From the NCBI GenBank assembly GCA_027531145.1, contig JAPZRF010000008.1, positions 242,179 through 306,178 of the forward strand: DNA of 64,000 bases, read 5' to 3'. This DNA comes from Brevundimonas sp. (GTDB lineage Bacteria > Pseudomonadota > Alphaproteobacteria > Caulobacterales > Caulobacteraceae). Below, one piece after another: positions 53,905 through 63,863 of this stretch (positions are counted from its first letter, which is position 1; every line of letters starts with the position of its first letter). The notes beneath the pieces were generated by a model. That model searched no databases. It saw only the letters and a list, made by a program, of their open reading frames with translations, and was not told the DNA's origin. The position numbers and the translations under genes were made by a program.

Positions 53905-55206
53905 TCAGCCGCGGCGCTCGACGGGCACATAGTCGCGCCGGGTCGGGCCCGTGTACAGCTGACGCGGACGGCCGATCTTCTGCGACGGGTCGGCCATCAT
54001 CTCCTGCCACTGGGCGATCCAGCCGACCGTGCGCGCCAGGGCGAACAGCACGGTGAACATGGTGGTCGGGAAGCCCATCGCCGACAGGGTGATCCCGGAA
54101 TAGAAGTCGACGTTCGGATACAGCTTGCGCTCGATGAAGTACTCGTCGTTCAGCGCGACCTGCTCCAGCTCCTTTGCGACCTGGAACAGCGGGTCGTTGG
54201 AGTCGCCGACGGCGGCCAGCACCTCGTTGGCGCTCTCCTGCATGACTTTCGCGCGCGGGTCGTAGTTCTTGTAGACCCGGTGCCCGAAGCCCATGAGCTT
54301 GAAGCGGCGGTCCTTCACCCCGGCGATGAAGTCCGGGATCTTCTCCGGCGAGCCGATCTCCTTCAGCATGTTCAGAGCCTCCTCGTTGGCACCCCCGTGC
54401 GAGGGCCCCCACAGGCAGGCGATCCCAGCGGCGATACAGGCGAACGGATTGGCCCCCGACGAGCCCGCCAGGCGGACCGTCGATGTCGAGGCGTTCTGCT
54501 CGTGGTCGGCATGCAGGATGAAGATACGGTCCATGGCGCGGGCCAGAACCGGGTTCACCTCATACTCCTCGGCCGGCACGGCGAAGCACATGCGCAGGAA
54601 GTTCTCGGCGTAGTTCAGGTCGTTCTTCGGGTGGATGAAGGGCTGGCCGACCGAGTACTTGAAAGCGCGGGCGGCGATGGTCGGCATCTTGGCGATCAGG
54701 CGGATGGCCGAGATGTTGCGCTGGACCGGATCATGGATGTCGAGGCTGTCGTGATAGAAGGCCGACAGGGCCCCGACGGTACCGACCATGATGGCCATCG
54801 GGTGGGCGTCGCGGCGGAAGCCCTCGAAGAAGCGGTCAAACTGCGAATGCAGCATGGTGTGCATGGTGATGCCGCGCTCGAAGCTGGCGTACTCGGATGC
54901 CGTCGGCAGCTCCCCGTGCAGCAGCAGGTGGCAGACCTCGACGAAATTCGAATGCTTGGCCAGCTGGTCGATCGGATAGCCGCGGTGCAGCAGCGTGCCC
55001 TGGTCGCCGTCGATGAATGTCAGTCCCGACTCGCAGGCGGCAGTCGAGGTGAAGCCGGGATCGAAGGTGAAGGCGTCGGTGGCCCCGTAGAGCTTGCGGA
55101 TGTCGATGACGTCCGGACCGGTCGTGCCGGACAACACCGGCAGGTCCACCGTCTTGCCCGCGTAGGAGAGGGTCGCCGAGCCGGCGGTTTTGGTCTGGTA
55201 AGTCAT
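53905..55206 (-). CDS. gltA: Citrate synthase, type II
   Basis: 433 aa from the ATG at 55206. First enzyme of the citric acid cycle. Signature: [29 protein letters not shown], then the catalytic His in [48 protein letters not shown] and [17 protein letters not shown]. Length and motifs correspond to the hexameric, NADH-regulated type II of Gram-negative bacteria. Confidence 0.97.
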   Translation of the reverse strand: MTYQTKTAGSATLSYAGKTVDLPVLSGTTGPDVIDIRKLYGATDAFTFDPGFTSTAACESGLTFIDGDQGTLLHRGYPIDQLAKHSNFVEVCHLLLHGELPTASEYASFERGITMHTMLHSQFDRFFEGFRRDAHPMAIMVGTVGALSAFYHDSLDIHDPVQRNISAIRLIAKMPTIAARAFKYSVGQPFIHPKNDLNYAENFLRMCFAVPAEEYEVNPVLARAMDRIFILHADHEQNASTSTVRLAGSSGANPFACIAAGIACLWGPSHGGANEEALNMLKEIGSPEKIPDFIAGVKDRRFKLMGFGHRVYKNYDPRAKVMQESANEVLAAVGDSNDPLFQVAKELEQVALNDEYFIERKLYPNVDFYSGITLSAMGFPTTMFTVLFALARTVGWIAQWQEMMADPSQKIGRPRQLYTGPTRRDYVPVERRG

Positions 55207-55275
55207 CTGGCCCCCTGAAAGGTTCCGGGTCTGAAACGGCGGCGACCGGACATCGCTCGTCTGTGTTGATGGTGA

Positions 55276-56682
55276 TCACTTAGTCTGTTGCAACGCATCA
55301 TCCAAGCGTCCGAGCGACTCTGCCCGCCCCAATGCGCACAGGGTCTTGCCCAGATCGGGGGAGGGCAGGCCCCCCGTCAGGGCGGCACGCAGCCCCGGGC
55401 CGATCTTGCCGAATCCGACGCCTTCGGTCTCGGCGAAGGCCTTGAGCGCCGCGTCGAGTGCGGCGGGCTTCCAGTCGGGCAGGTCGAGCAGCAAGGGGAT
55501 AAGACGCGACAGCCGGTCGCGGGCCTCACCGACCAGTTGGCCTCGCGTCTTCTCATCGAGGGCCAGGGGGCGGGCGGCGCGTGCGAAGGCGCTCTGGTCC
55601 ACCAGGTCCAGCACGGTCCGCGCGCGATCCTTGATCATCGGGACGGTGGCCGCCAGCCGTGTCGCCACCATGGTGTCCGCGGGTTGGGCGGCGCGCGCGA
55701 GGGCCTTGCAGGTCAGGGCGACCAGCCGGGCGTCATCGGCCTGGCGCAGCCAGTGGGCGTTTACGTGCGCCAGTTTGTCGAAGTCGAGCCGGGCGGGGGC
55801 CTTGCCGATGCCGGTCAGATCGAACCAGGCTTGGGCGTCTTCATCGCTGAACAGCTCCGCATCGCCGTGGGCCCAGCCCAGCCGAGCCAGATAGTTACGC
55901 ATGGCCTCGGGCAGATAGCCCATCTCCGCATACTCGTGGACTGCCTGGGCCCCGTGGCGCTTGGACAGCTTGGCTCCGTCCGGCCCGTGGATCAGCGGAA
56001 TGTGGGCGAACACCGGCCGGGCCCAACCAAGGGCGTCGTAAATCAATGATTGACGTGCGGCGTTGTTGAGGTGATCGTCGCCGCGGATCACATGGGTCAC
56101 GCCCATGTCGTGGTCATCGACGACCACGGCCAGATTGTAGGTCGGGGCCCCGTCCGAACGCAGCAGCACCAGATCGTCCAGCGCGGTGCTTTCCCAGCGC
56201 ACGTCGCCCTGAACGGCATCCTCGACGACGACGGGCGTGTCGAGTGGGCGGCGGAAGCGGACAGTGTGCGGCAGCGTCGGGTCGCCCTCTGCCGGATCAC
56301 GATCGCGCCACGGGGACTCGAAGGTCCGTCCCTCGGCCCGCGCTGCATCGCGAAGGGCCCCGGTCTCCTCAGGCGAGAGATAGTCCCGATAGGCTGCACC
56401 CCGCGCCAGCAGGTCGGCAACCACCTCGCGATGGCGGTCGGCCCGGCTGTACTGGAATACCGGCGGTTCGTCGGCGGTCAGACCCAGCCATTCCAGCCCG
56501 TCGAAGATCGCCTTCACCGCCGCCTCGGTGGAGCGCTCACGATCGGTGTCCTCGATGCGCAGCAGGAAGCGCCCGCCACGCCCTTTCGCGTAAAGATAGT
56601 TGAATAACGCCGTTCTGGCGCCGCCTATGTGCAGATAGCCGGTGGGAGACGGGGCAAAGCGGGTGACGACGGGGGAGGTCAT
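55276..56682 (-). CDS. gltX: Glutamyl-tRNA synthetase
   Basis: 468 aa from the ATG at 56682 ([20 protein letters not shown]). Class I synthetase: HIGH-like motif APSPTGYLHIGGARTALFNYLYAKG and KMSKS-like motif GAKLSKRHGAQAV. Length is typical for discriminating GluRS. In-frame extensions to 57234 have no support and lie in the opposite gene. Its start codon shares the tetranucleotide CATG with the divergent comEC start. Confidence 0.96.
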   Translation of the reverse strand: MTSPVVTRFAPSPTGYLHIGGARTALFNYLYAKGRGGRFLLRIEDTDRERSTEAAVKAIFDGLEWLGLTADEPPVFQYSRADRHREVVADLLARGAAYRDYLSPEETGALRDAARAEGRTFESPWRDRDPAEGDPTLPHTVRFRRPLDTPVVVEDAVQGDVRWESTALDDLVLLRSDGAPTYNLAVVVDDHDMGVTHVIRGDDHLNNAARQSLIYDALGWARPVFAHIPLIHGPDGAKLSKRHGAQAVHEYAEMGYLPEAMRNYLARLGWAHGDAELFSDEDAQAWFDLTGIGKAPARLDFDKLAHVNAHWLRQADDARLVALTCKALARAAQPADTMVATRLAATVPMIKDRARTVLDLVDQSAFARAARPLALDEKTRGQLVGEARDRLSRLIPLLLDLPDWKPAALDAALKAFAETEGVGFGKIGPGLRAALTGGLPSPDLGKTLCALGRAESLGRLDDALQQTK

Positions 56683-58852
56683 GGCGTCCGGAAGCGAAGG
56701 GCCCTCAGCGGCCCGGTCGGCCCTTATACCCCCCGACGGGCCGGTGCCCAGCCTCGTGCAGCGCTTGGCAGCATGGCTGTCGGGCCAGGTCGCGCGCCAG
56801 TCCGATCGTTGGCGGTTGTGGACGCCGGTGGCGCTGGGCGGCGGTGCCGCGACCTGGTTCGCCCTGTCGGTCGATCCGCCGGGCTGGCCGCTGACGCTGG
56901 CGGCGCTCATGGCCGTGGTCGGCTGGCTGGTCGCGCGTCGGCGCGGGGCCCCGAGGGCCGTGACACTTCTCCTGCTGCTGGTCGCAGCGCTAGCATCCGG
57001 TTTGGCACTGGCCGATGGACGCAGCGCCCGTGTCGCCGCGCCGGTCGCGCCTGCGATGGGCGGGCCAGTCTGGATCGAGGGCTGGGTGGTGGACGTCGAG
57101 GGGCCGGGGACCAGCGGTGCCGCCCGCATTCTGCTGGCCCCGGTCCGCATCTCCGGCCTGTCCCCGGAGGCGACACCCGTCCGCGTGCGCCTGACCCTGC
57201 GGGACGGCGCGCCGGCGCCGCCGGGGACTGCCATCCGCGTCCCGGCCCTGCTGAATCCGCCGCCGGGCCCCGCCAGCCCGGGTGCCTATGACTTCGGCCG
57301 CGTGGCCTGGTTCCAGGGACTTGGCGGGGTAGCCTACGGGCTGGCTCTGCCGCGGTCCGCATCGCTTTCACCGCCGCCGGCGCGCCTCCGTCTAGAGATG
57401 TGGATCAACGCCCGGCGCTACGCTCTCGCCGAGCGCATTGTCGCCCGCGTCAGCCTGCCCGCCGGCGGGGTCGCGGCAGCCATGGTGACCGGCCACGAGA
57501 CCTGGCTCGACCCGCAGGAGGTCGAGACCATGCGAGTCTCTGGTCTGGCCCATATCCTCTCCATCTCGGGCCTGCACATGGCCGTGGTCGGTGGCTTTTC
57601 CTTCTTCCTCGCCCGACTGCTGATCGCCACCTGTCCACCGCTGGCGCTGCGCATCAATGGCAAGAAGGCGGCGGCCACGTTCGGCCTCGCCGCGGTCGGG
57701 GCCTATCTGGTCGTGTCCGGGGCCCCGCCGCCGGCGGAGCGGGCTGCGATCACGGCCAGCATCGCCTTCCTGGCTATCCTGCTGGATCGCAAGGCGATCA
57801 GCATGCACGCCCTCGCCGTCGCCGCCGTGGCCGTGCTGGCGCTGCAGCCCGAGGCCATCGTCACCCCGGGCTTCCAGATGTCTTTCGCCGCCACCGCCGC
57901 CCTCGTCGCCTTGGCCGAGGCCTGGCCGCGACGCTCGGCCGAGATCTCCGTGCCCCTGCCCATCGCCATCGTACAGCGCGCCGGGAGCTGGCTGCTCATC
58001 GCCCTTATGGCCAGCCTCGTGGCCGGGGCCGCTACTGGCCCCTTCGCCATGCAGCACTTCAACCGTACGGCCATGTTCGGCCTGCTGGCCAATCTGATCG
58101 TCGCGCCCCTGTCGGACTTCCTTATCATGCCGATGCTGGCGCTCGGGGCGGTTCTGGAGCCCCTCGGGCTCGGCGCGCCCTTCCTGTGGGCGGCGGGGGT
58201 CGGGATTGACGCCATGCTCGCTGTGGGAGGCTGGATCGCCGGCCTTCCAGGCGCGGTCGTGACCATCCCCAGCGCCCCCACTGCAGCCTTGCCGGCCGCC
58301 TTCCTCGGGGTGCTGTTCATCTGTTTGTGGCGCGGGCCGCTGCGCTGGGCCGGGCTGCCGCTCGCCTGCGCCGTGCTGCTGTGGCCGCGGGCGCAGACGC
58401 CGGACCTGTGGATCAGCGAGGGCGTCGGGGCGGCCGCCATCGTGGCCGAAGGGCAGGCCAGCCTGGCGCGCGGTGCCCCCGGGAGCTTCGCTGTCGATGT
58501 CTGGAGCCGGCGGCGGGGCGTGGAGATTGAGCCGCGCGATCCGGCGCTCTGGGTCTGCGACCGGACCAGCTGTCTGCCGAGTGGCGGCGGCCCGCTGGCC
58601 CTGTCGTGGGCGCGGCGGGCCCCGACGGCGGCACGCCTCGCCGAGCTGTGCGCCGCGGCGGAGGTGGTGGCGGTGCGGGCGGTGGTCACGGCCTTGCCCG
58701 CGGACTGCGACGGCCGGCTCGTGCTGGACGGCGGCGACTGGGCGCGCGGCGGGGCGGTGGAGCTGTGGCGTGCTCCGGACGGCTGGCGCGCGCTGCGCGT
58801 CGCCGACCTCCGCGGGGATCGGCCGTGGAGCCGCGCCCCCGAAGCTCAGTGA
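56681..58852 (+). CDS. comEC: ComEC/Rec2 family competence protein
   Basis: About 723 aa from an ATG at 56681; an ATG at 56642 would overlap gltX further. A polytopic inner-membrane protein: DUF4131 domain near the N-terminus, then the Competence domain with [31 protein letters not shown] and [24 protein letters not shown]. It should form the DNA-uptake channel. The cytoplasmic C-terminal part is soluble and lacks the full metallo-beta-lactamase motif set of ComEC from Bacillus, as in other alphaproteobacterial homologues (inference). Its last codons overlap the convergent lexA end. Confidence 0.9.
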   Translation: MASGSEGPSAARSALIPPDGPVPSLVQRLAAWLSGQVARQSDRWRLWTPVALGGGAATWFALSVDPPGWPLTLAALMAVVGWLVARRRGAPRAVTLLLLLVAALASGLALADGRSARVAAPVAPAMGGPVWIEGWVVDVEGPGTSGAARILLAPVRISGLSPEATPVRVRLTLRDGAPAPPGTAIRVPALLNPPPGPASPGAYDFGRVAWFQGLGGVAYGLALPRSASLSPPPARLRLEMWINARRYALAERIVARVSLPAGGVAAAMVTGHETWLDPQEVETMRVSGLAHILSISGLHMAVVGGFSFFLARLLIATCPPLALRINGKKAAATFGLAAVGAYLVVSGAPPPAERAAITASIAFLAILLDRKAISMHALAVAAVAVLALQPEAIVTPGFQMSFAATAALVALAEAWPRRSAEISVPLPIAIVQRAGSWLLIALMASLVAGAATGPFAMQHFNRTAMFGLLANLIVAPLSDFLIMPMLALGAVLEPLGLGAPFLWAAGVGIDAMLAVGGWIAGLPGAVVTIPSAPTAALPAAFLGVLFICLWRGPLRWAGLPLACAVLLWPRAQTPDLWISEGVGAAAIVAEGQASLARGAPGSFAVDVWSRRRGVEIEPRDPALWVCDRTSCLPSGGGPLALSWARRAPTAARLAELCAAAEVVAVRAVVTALPADCDGRLVLDGGDWARGGAVELWRAPDGWRALRVADLRGDRPWSRAPEAQ

Positions 58853-59547
58853 TACCGGCGGATCAGGCCGACCAGCTTGCCCTGCACCTCGACCTGGTCG
58901 GGGCCGAAGATGCGGGTCTCATAGGCCCGGTTGGCGGGCTCCAGGGCGATCGACTGGCCCTTCCGGCGCAGGCGCTTGAGAGTGGCTTCCTCGCCCTCGA
59001 CAAGAGCCACCACGATCTCGCCGGAGACGGCGTTGTCGACGCGCTTGATGACCACCATGTCGCCGTCGAGGATGCCGGCCTCGATCATCGAATCGCCCTC
59101 GATCTCAAGCACATAGTGCTCGCCCGCGCCCAGCATGGCCTCGGGCACCGGCAGACGGTCGCGCTCGTGCTGGATGGCGGCGATCGGGGTGCCGGCGGCG
59201 ATCTTGCCCAGCAGGGGCAGGTCGCGCACGTCATTGGCCGCTTCGGCGACCGGTTCCGGGCGGCTGCGGCCGCCGCCTTCGATCACGTCGGGCCGGAAGC
59301 CCGCCACCCCGCGCGGCGCGCCGGCGGTGGCCTGGTCCGGCAGCTTCAGCACCTCCAGCGCCCTGGCCCGGTGCGCCAGACGGCGGATGAAGCCGCGCTC
59401 CTCCAGCGCCGTGATCAGCCGGTGGATGCCTGACTTGGACGCCAGATCCAGCGCCTCCTTCATTTCGTCGAAGGAGGGCGACACGCCTGTCTCCTTGATG
59501 CGCTCATGGATGAACATCAGGAGCTCGTGCTGCTTGCGCGTGAGCAT
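58846..59547 (-). CDS. lexA: LexA repressor
   Basis: 233 aa from the ATG at 59547. The N-terminal winged helix ([29 protein letters not shown]) binds SOS boxes; the C-terminal S24 peptidase has Ser153 in [14 protein letters not shown] and Lys191 in [12 protein letters not shown]. Self-cleavage is expected at Ala-Gly (75-76 or 82-83). Two GTTC-N7-GTTC boxes lie in its own promoter region, showing autoregulation. Complete. Confidence 0.97.
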   Translation of the reverse strand: MLTRKQHELLMFIHERIKETGVSPSFDEMKEALDLASKSGIHRLITALEERGFIRRLAHRARALEVLKLPDQATAGAPRGVAGFRPDVIEGGGRSRPEPVAEAANDVRDLPLLGKIAAGTPIAAIQHERDRLPVPEAMLGAGEHYVLEIEGDSMIEAGILDGDMVVIKRVDNAVSGEIVVALVEGEEATLKRLRRKGQSIALEPANRAYETRIFGPDQVEVQGKLVGLIRRYH

Positions 59548-59564
59548 CGGGCGGAAACCTTCCA

Positions 59565-59579
59565 GAACAAGGCGTGAAC
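59565..59579. promoter_or_regulatory. LexA box 1
   Basis: GAAC-N7-GAAC at 59565-59579, i.e. GTTC-N7-GTTC on the minus strand, the alphaproteobacterial LexA operator. It lies 18 bases before the lexA start, close to its transcription start. Confidence 0.88.
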
Positions 59580-59589
59580 TGTTTGCGAT

Positions 59590-59604
59590 GTTCTGTAAGT
59601 GTTC
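59590..59604. promoter_or_regulatory. LexA box 2
   Basis: GTTC-N7-GTTC on the plus strand at 59590-59604, in the opposite orientation to box 1 and 10 bases from it. It lies between a minus-strand TTGACA -35 (59618-59613) and the probable -10, so binding should block lexA transcription. Confidence 0.85.
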
Positions 59605-59612
59605 TTGCCTAA

Positions 59613-59618
59613 TGTCAA
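59613..59618 (-). promoter_or_regulatory. -35 element of the lexA promoter
   Basis: TTGACA on the minus strand immediately upstream of LexA box 2. The -10 is not clear by eye; CTTACA within box 2 is a candidate. Confidence 0.5.
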
Positions 59619-59709
59619 CTTAACGCGAGCCGTAAAAAATCCCGCGTGCGGGTCGCCCGGGGGCGGTCCTATATGATCCGCTGCGAGCGTCCCGACCTAG
59701 GGAGACCGC

Positions 59710-60342
59710 GTGATCAGGGAGCCTGCTGTGCGCGTCGCCATTCTCACCTTCGACGGATTCAACGAGCTGGATTCCTTCATCGCCGCCGGAATTCTCAACC
59801 GGATGCGGGGCTTGGGCTGGGAGGCTTGCATTGCTGCGCCGACGACAGAGGTCACCTCAATGAACGGCGTCACGATCCGGCGACAGGAGCCGCTTGAGTT
59901 CGCCGCCGAAGCCGACGCGGTACTGATCGGCAGCGGCATCCGTACCCGTGAGGTAGCCTCTGATCCTGAGGTGATGGCGCGTATTGCGCTTGATCCCACG
60001 CGTCAGCTGATCGGGGCCCAGTGTTCGGGGACCCTCCTGCTGGCCAGACTGGGTCTGATCGGTGCCCTGCCGGCCTGCACCGACCTGACCACCAAGCCGT
60101 GGGTCATTGAGGCCGGGATTGAGGTTCTGGACGCGCCCTTCGTGGCCCACTTGAACGTCGCGACTGCGGGGGGATGCCTGGCGTCGGTGTATCTCGCGGC
60201 CTGGACCATAGCGCGACTGGCCTCGCTTGAGGATGCAGAGGCGGCCATCCATTATGTCGCGCCCGTAGGTGAAAAGGCCGCCTATGTTGATCGCGCGCTG
60301 GGCGTGATTGCGCCGTTCGTCAAGCGCTCGCTGGCGGCCTGA
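59710..60342 (+). CDS. DJ-1/PfpI family protein
   Basis: 210 aa from a GTG at 59710 with GGGAGA upstream; a GTG at 59728 is an alternative. The class I glutamine amidotransferase-like fold has the nucleophile elbow Cys105 in [15 protein letters not shown] and the partner Glu in DGFNELD at about residue 19. [14 protein letters not shown] is the usual start. Subfamily members include isonitrile hydratase-like and glyoxalase-like proteins; function here is unknown. It is divergent from lexA, and its 3' end overlaps the convergent trpC by 61 bases. Confidence 0.88.
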   Translation: MIREPAVRVAILTFDGFNELDSFIAAGILNRMRGLGWEACIAAPTTEVTSMNGVTIRRQEPLEFAAEADAVLIGSGIRTREVASDPEVMARIALDPTRQLIGAQCSGTLLLARLGLIGALPACTDLTTKPWVIEAGIEVLDAPFVAHLNVATAGGCLASVYLAAWTIARLASLEDAEAAIHYVAPVGEKAAYVDRALGVIAPFVKRSLAA

Positions 60343-61133
60343 GCCGAGGCCAGCAACGCCCGCGTCCCCGCCGTCACGTCCGCTTGGTGCATCAGGCTCT
60401 CGCCGACGAGGATGGCCGCAGCGCCGGTGCGGGCGACCTCGGCGACGTCGTCGGGGGTGAAGATGCCGCTCTCGGCGACCAGCAGGGCCTCCGGCGGGGC
60501 GAGGGCGGCGAGGCGGCCGGTCGTGGCCAGATCGACCTCGAAGGTCCGCAGCGAGCGGTTGTTGACCCCGACCAGATCGCCGCCCAGCGTCGCCGCGCGC
60601 GCCATCTCGGCTTCGTCGTGGGTCTCGATCAGGGCATCCATGCCGAATCGGCGGGCCTCGGCCAGCAGCTCGGCCGCCAGCGAATCGTCGATCATGGCCA
60701 GGATGATCAGGATGCAGTCCGCGCCGAGCGCCCGGCTCTCGGCCACCTGCCAGGGATCGACGAGGAAGTCCTTGCGCAGGCAGGGCAGGGCGGTCGCGGC
60801 GCGGGCCTGCCCCAGATAGGCGTCGTCCCCCATGAAGCTGGGGCCGTCGGTCAGCACCGACAGGCAGGCGGCACCGCCGGCCTCGTAAGCCCTCGCCAGC
60901 GCCGGCGGATCGAAGTCGGCGCGGATCAGGCCCCTGGACGGGCTGGCCTTCTTGATCTCGGCGATCAGGGCCGGGCGGCCGGGCGCGGCGTGGTCGATCA
61001 GGGCCCGGCGGAAGCCGCGCGGGGCGTCCGCGGCCGCGGCGCGGGCCTCGATCGCGTCCTGCGAGGTCACGGCCTTGCGCGCCGCCACATCTTCGCGTTT
61101 GTAGCCGGCGATCCGTGCCAGCACGTCCGTCAC
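60282..61133 (-). CDS. trpC: Indole-3-glycerol phosphate synthase
   Basis: 283 aa from a GTG at 61133 that overlaps the trpD stop (GTGA). TIM-barrel enzyme of tryptophan synthesis. Signature segments: [69 protein letters not shown], and [19 protein letters not shown]. The catalytic Lys/Glu residues are present. The 3' end overlaps the convergent DJ-1/PfpI gene. Confidence 0.96.
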   Translation of the reverse strand: MTDVLARIAGYKREDVAARKAVTSQDAIEARAAAADAPRGFRRALIDHAAPGRPALIAEIKKASPSRGLIRADFDPPALARAYEAGGAACLSVLTDGPSFMGDDAYLGQARAATALPCLRKDFLVDPWQVAESRALGADCILIILAMIDDSLAAELLAEARRFGMDALIETHDEAEMARAATLGGDLVGVNNRSLRTFEVDLATTGRLAALAPPEALLVAESGIFTPDDVAEVARTGAAAILVGESLMHQADVTAGTRALLASAQAASERLTNGAITPSARST

Positions 61134-62164
61134 GACGAAGGCTCCTCAATTACACGGCGACTGGCCGCGACGAGGCCCTCAAGCGCCCGGGCGGCGCGGC
61201 CGTCGTCGATCGCGGCGGCGGCAAGCTCGGCACCGGCGCGCAGGTCGGGTGCTAGATCGGCCACCAGCAGCGCCGCCGCGGCGTTCAGCAGCACCACGTC
61301 GCGATAGGCCCCGCGCTCTCCGGCCAGCAAATGGCGGATCGCCTCCGCATTGGTCTCGGCGTCGCCGCCGCGCAGGTCCTCCAGCCGGGCCGTCGGCAGG
61401 CCGGCATCGGCGGGAGTGACAGAGAAGCGGGTCACCTTGCCGTCGCGCCACTCGGCGACCTCGCTGGGGCCCGTGGTGGTCAGCTCGTCGAGACCCTGAC
61501 CGTGCACGGTCCAGGCGCGTACCGCGCCCAGCCGGCCGAGGACCTCGGCCAGAGGCTCCAGCAGGCGCGGGTCGTAGACGCCCATCACCTGACGTTGCGC
61601 GCCCGCAGGGTTCGTGAGCGGCCCCAGCAGGTTGAACACGGTGCGGAAGCCCAGCTCGGCCCGGATCGGGGTCACGTGGCGCATGGCCCCGTGGTGCGAG
61701 GGGGCGAACAGGAAGGCGATGCCGGCCTCGGTCAGGGCCGCCATCTCCTGCCGGCCGCTGGCCTGCAGATTGACGCCCAGCGCCGCAAGCACGTCCGAGG
61801 AGCCGGACTTCGAGCTCAGCGCCCGGTTGCCGTGCTTGGCCACCTTCGCCCCGGCCCCGGCGGCGACGATCGCCGCCGCCGTGGAGATGTTGAAAGTGTG
61901 GGCTTCGTCGCCGCCGGTGCCACAGGTGTCGATGACCCCGAACGGCGTCTCCAGCCGGGCGGCGGCGGCGCGCATGGCCTCGGCGAAGGCGGCGATCTCC
62001 TCGACCGTCTCGCCGCGCACGCGCATGGCGGTGACGGCGGCACCGACCTGGCCCGGGGTGGCCTCGCCGGCCAGACAGGCCGCGGCAAAGGCTCGGGCCT
62101 GATCCGCCTCCAGGCTGCGGCCTTCGGCGAGCCGTGCGAGGATCGGCTTCAGCGCGTCCGACAC
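61130..62164 (-). CDS. trpD: Anthranilate phosphoribosyltransferase
   Basis: 344 aa from a GTG at 62164. It transfers phosphoribose from PRPP to anthranilate. Motifs: [52 protein letters not shown] and [35 protein letters not shown]. Complete; trpG ends seven bases before it. Confidence 0.96.
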   Translation of the reverse strand: MSDALKPILARLAEGRSLEADQARAFAAACLAGEATPGQVGAAVTAMRVRGETVEEIAAFAEAMRAAAARLETPFGVIDTCGTGGDEAHTFNISTAAAIVAAGAGAKVAKHGNRALSSKSGSSDVLAALGVNLQASGRQEMAALTEAGIAFLFAPSHHGAMRHVTPIRAELGFRTVFNLLGPLTNPAGAQRQVMGVYDPRLLEPLAEVLGRLGAVRAWTVHGQGLDELTTTGPSEVAEWRDGKVTRFSVTPADAGLPTARLEDLRGGDAETNAEAIRHLLAGERGAYRDVVLLNAAAALLVADLAPDLRAGAELAAAAIDDGRAARALEGLVAASRRVIEEPSS

Positions 62165-62171
62165 GGCCGGC

Positions 62172-62762
62172 TCAGGCTGCCGTGAGGCGGCGCACGCCGG
62201 CCAGGTCGAGGAAGTTGGCCAGCATGGCGTGGCCGTGCTCGGTCGCGATCGACTCGGGGTGGAACTGCACCCCGTGAATCGGCCGGGCGTGATGCATCAA
62301 TCCCATGATCTCGTCGTCAGCCGTCCAGGCCGTGACCTTCAGGGTGTTCGGCAGGGTTTCCCGGCGCACGGCGAGGCTGTGGTAGCGGGTCGCGGTGAAC
62401 GGGCTGGGCAGGCTGCGGAACAGGCTCTCTCCCTCATGATGGATCGGCGAGGTCTTGCCGTGCATCAGCGCCTTGGCCCGGATGACGTTGCCGCCGAAGG
62501 CCTGGCCGATCGCCTGGTGGCCCAGACAGACGCCGAGGATCGGCAGATCCTCCGGGGCGTTCCGGATCAGGTCCAGACAGATGCCCGCCTCATTCGGCGT
62601 GCAGGGCCCCGGCGACAGCAGCAGCGCCTCCGGCCTGAGCGCCAGCGCCTCGGCGGCCGTCAGGTCATCGTTGCGGATGACGTGCGTCTCCGCGCCCAGT
62701 TCCGCGAGGTAGTGGACGAGGTTGTAGGTGAAGCTGTCGTAGTTATCGACGACGAGGATCAT
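62172..62762 (-). CDS. trpG: Anthranilate synthase component II (glutamine amidotransferase)
   Basis: 196 aa from the ATG at 62762 ([19 protein letters not shown]). Class I glutamine amidotransferase feeding ammonia to TrpE: the nucleophilic Cys in [18 protein letters not shown] and the His/Glu pair in [15 protein letters not shown]. First gene of the visible trpGDC operon; trpE is not in the window. An in-frame extension to 62798 is unlikely. Confidence 0.95.
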   Translation of the reverse strand: MILVVDNYDSFTYNLVHYLAELGAETHVIRNDDLTAAEALALRPEALLLSPGPCTPNEAGICLDLIRNAPEDLPILGVCLGHQAIGQAFGGNVIRAKALMHGKTSPIHHEGESLFRSLPSPFTATRYHSLAVRRETLPNTLKVTAWTADDEIMGLMHHARPIHGVQFHPESIATEHGHAMLANFLDLAGVRRLTAA

Positions 62763-62849
62763 GCCGGCGCTTGTAGGCGGGCCCGGGCCTCCCGCCAAGC
62801 GGGCGCGGCGTTTGGCGTTTCCTTAAGGGCTGGCGGTGAAGCTGCGGCC

Positions 62850-63008
62850 ATGGCCGATCAGATTTCCGCCCGCCGCCTGCTGGCCGAAGCCCGTGCGCTG
62901 CTGCAGCCTCCGGAACCTGCGGCCTCGGCCGCGCCGGTGCTCCTGGCCGCCAGCCTGATGGCGGCCTCGGCCCTTCTCATGGCCGGGGTCGTGATCCTGG
63001 GCGTCTAG
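62850..63008 (+). CDS. Small membrane protein (hypothetical)
   Basis: 52 aa from the ATG at 62850. The N-terminal 28 residues (ADQISARRLLAEARALLQPPEPA) are amphipathic and soluble; the C-terminal 24 (VLLAASLMAASALLMAGVVILGV) make one membrane helix. Divergent from trpG with 87 bases between. Its TAG stop lies within the CTAG target of an IS5-family insertion, so the coding sequence is unchanged. Family unknown; it is too small to be sure it is real. Confidence 0.55.
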   Translation: MADQISARRLLAEARALLQPPEPAASAAPVLLAASLMAASALLMAGVVILGV

Positions 63009-63010
63009 GC

Positions 63011-63424
63011 TCAGGACCCATTGGTCATAGCCAGAAATAGCCAGAAGACGACGGTTGCGGCGATGGCGTTGGCGGACATGAAGGTGTGGGCGCATCGGTC
63101 GTAGCGGGTGTGGATTCGTCGCCAGTCTTTGAGCCTGCCGAACATATTCTCGATCCTGTGGCGCTGGCGATAGAGGGTTCGGTCGTGATCGATCTGGATC
63201 TTTCGGTTGGCCTTTGAAGGGATGCACGGGATGATGCCCCGCGGGATCAGGGCGGCCCGGAACCCGTCGGCGTCGTAGCCCCGGTCGCCCAGCATGGCCC
63301 CGGCTTTGGGCAGGGCGTCGATCATCAGGGCGGCACCCTTGTAATCACTCATCCGGCCTTCGGAGAAAAGCATGACCAGGGGCCGGCCCTGGCCGTCGCA
63401 CACGGCATGGAGCCTGGAGTTCAA
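63011..63424 (-). CDS. IS5-family transposase, C-terminal frame (orfB)
   Basis: About 137 aa in the +1 or -1 frame relative to orfA. In frame before the TTG at 63424 it continues as RIGRTGGGLNSRLHAV, so translation reaches it by frameshift. It contains the second catalytic Asp in LGDRGYDADG and the DDE Glu in RQRHRIENMFGRLKDWRRIHTRYD. Complete C-terminus. It forms one DDE transposase with orfA. Confidence 0.86.
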   Translation of the reverse strand: MNSRLHAVCDGQGRPLVMLFSEGRMSDYKGAALMIDALPKAGAMLGDRGYDADGFRAALIPRGIIPCIPSKANRKIQIDHDRTLYRQRHRIENMFGRLKDWRRIHTRYDRCAHTFMSANAIAATVVFWLFLAMTNGS

Positions 63425-63789
63425 CCCGCCCCCGGTTCGTCCGATACGTCGGGGAAGAGCCCCTTATTGAGCAGGCTGGCCGCGGTCCGGTGGGCCTTCA
63501 GGTGGGTGGCGTCGATCATCAATCGCTCCAGCCGGGGCCCCTTGGCCGACGGTTCAGCGAAGATCCGGTTGAACACACCCAGCCGACTCCAGCGGATGAA
63601 CCGCTTGTAGATCGTTTTGTGGGGCCCGTAGTCCCTGGGCGCATCACGCCAGTCCAGACCATTGCGGATCAAGAAGATGATGCCCATCAGCACGCGCTTG
63701 TCATCCACCCGTGGAATGCCGTGCGACAGCGGAAGATACGGCTCTATCTGCCGCATCTGCTTATCCGTCAGCCAGAGCAGATCGCTCAT
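63421..63789 (-). CDS. IS5-family transposase, N-terminal frame (orfA)
   Basis: 122 aa from the ATG at 63789 (MSDLLWLTDKQMRQIEPYLP). It carries the N-terminal DUF4096-like DNA-binding region, with NGLDWRDAPRDYGPHKTIYKRF, and the first catalytic Asp in LMIDATHLKAHRTAAS. It ends VSDEPGAG and overlaps orfB by four bases. Programmed frameshifting at a TTCCCC-like run upstream is expected, as in other IS427-group elements. Confidence 0.87.
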   Translation of the reverse strand: MSDLLWLTDKQMRQIEPYLPLSHGIPRVDDKRVLMGIIFLIRNGLDWRDAPRDYGPHKTIYKRFIRWSRLGVFNRIFAEPSAKGPRLERLMIDATHLKAHRTAASLLNKGLFPDVSDEPGAG

Positions 63790-63863
63790 GACAGGCCCCT
63801 CCTGCCACCAGTGAATCAGATCAAAGAGACCCTGTGAATTCCTTTAATGAGTCCGGAGCCTAG

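Larger units (their letters stand above)
63009..63859 (-). mobile_element. IS5-family insertion sequence (IS427-like group), complete
   Basis: 851 bp bounded by terminal inverted repeats: left GCTCAGGACCCATT at 63009, right (reverse strand) GCTCCGGACTCATT ending at 63859, 12 of 14 matching. Both ends are flanked by CTAG (63005-63008 and 63860-63863), consistent with a target duplication of TA or CTAG. The transposase is split into two overlapping frames on the minus strand. Confidence 0.85.
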
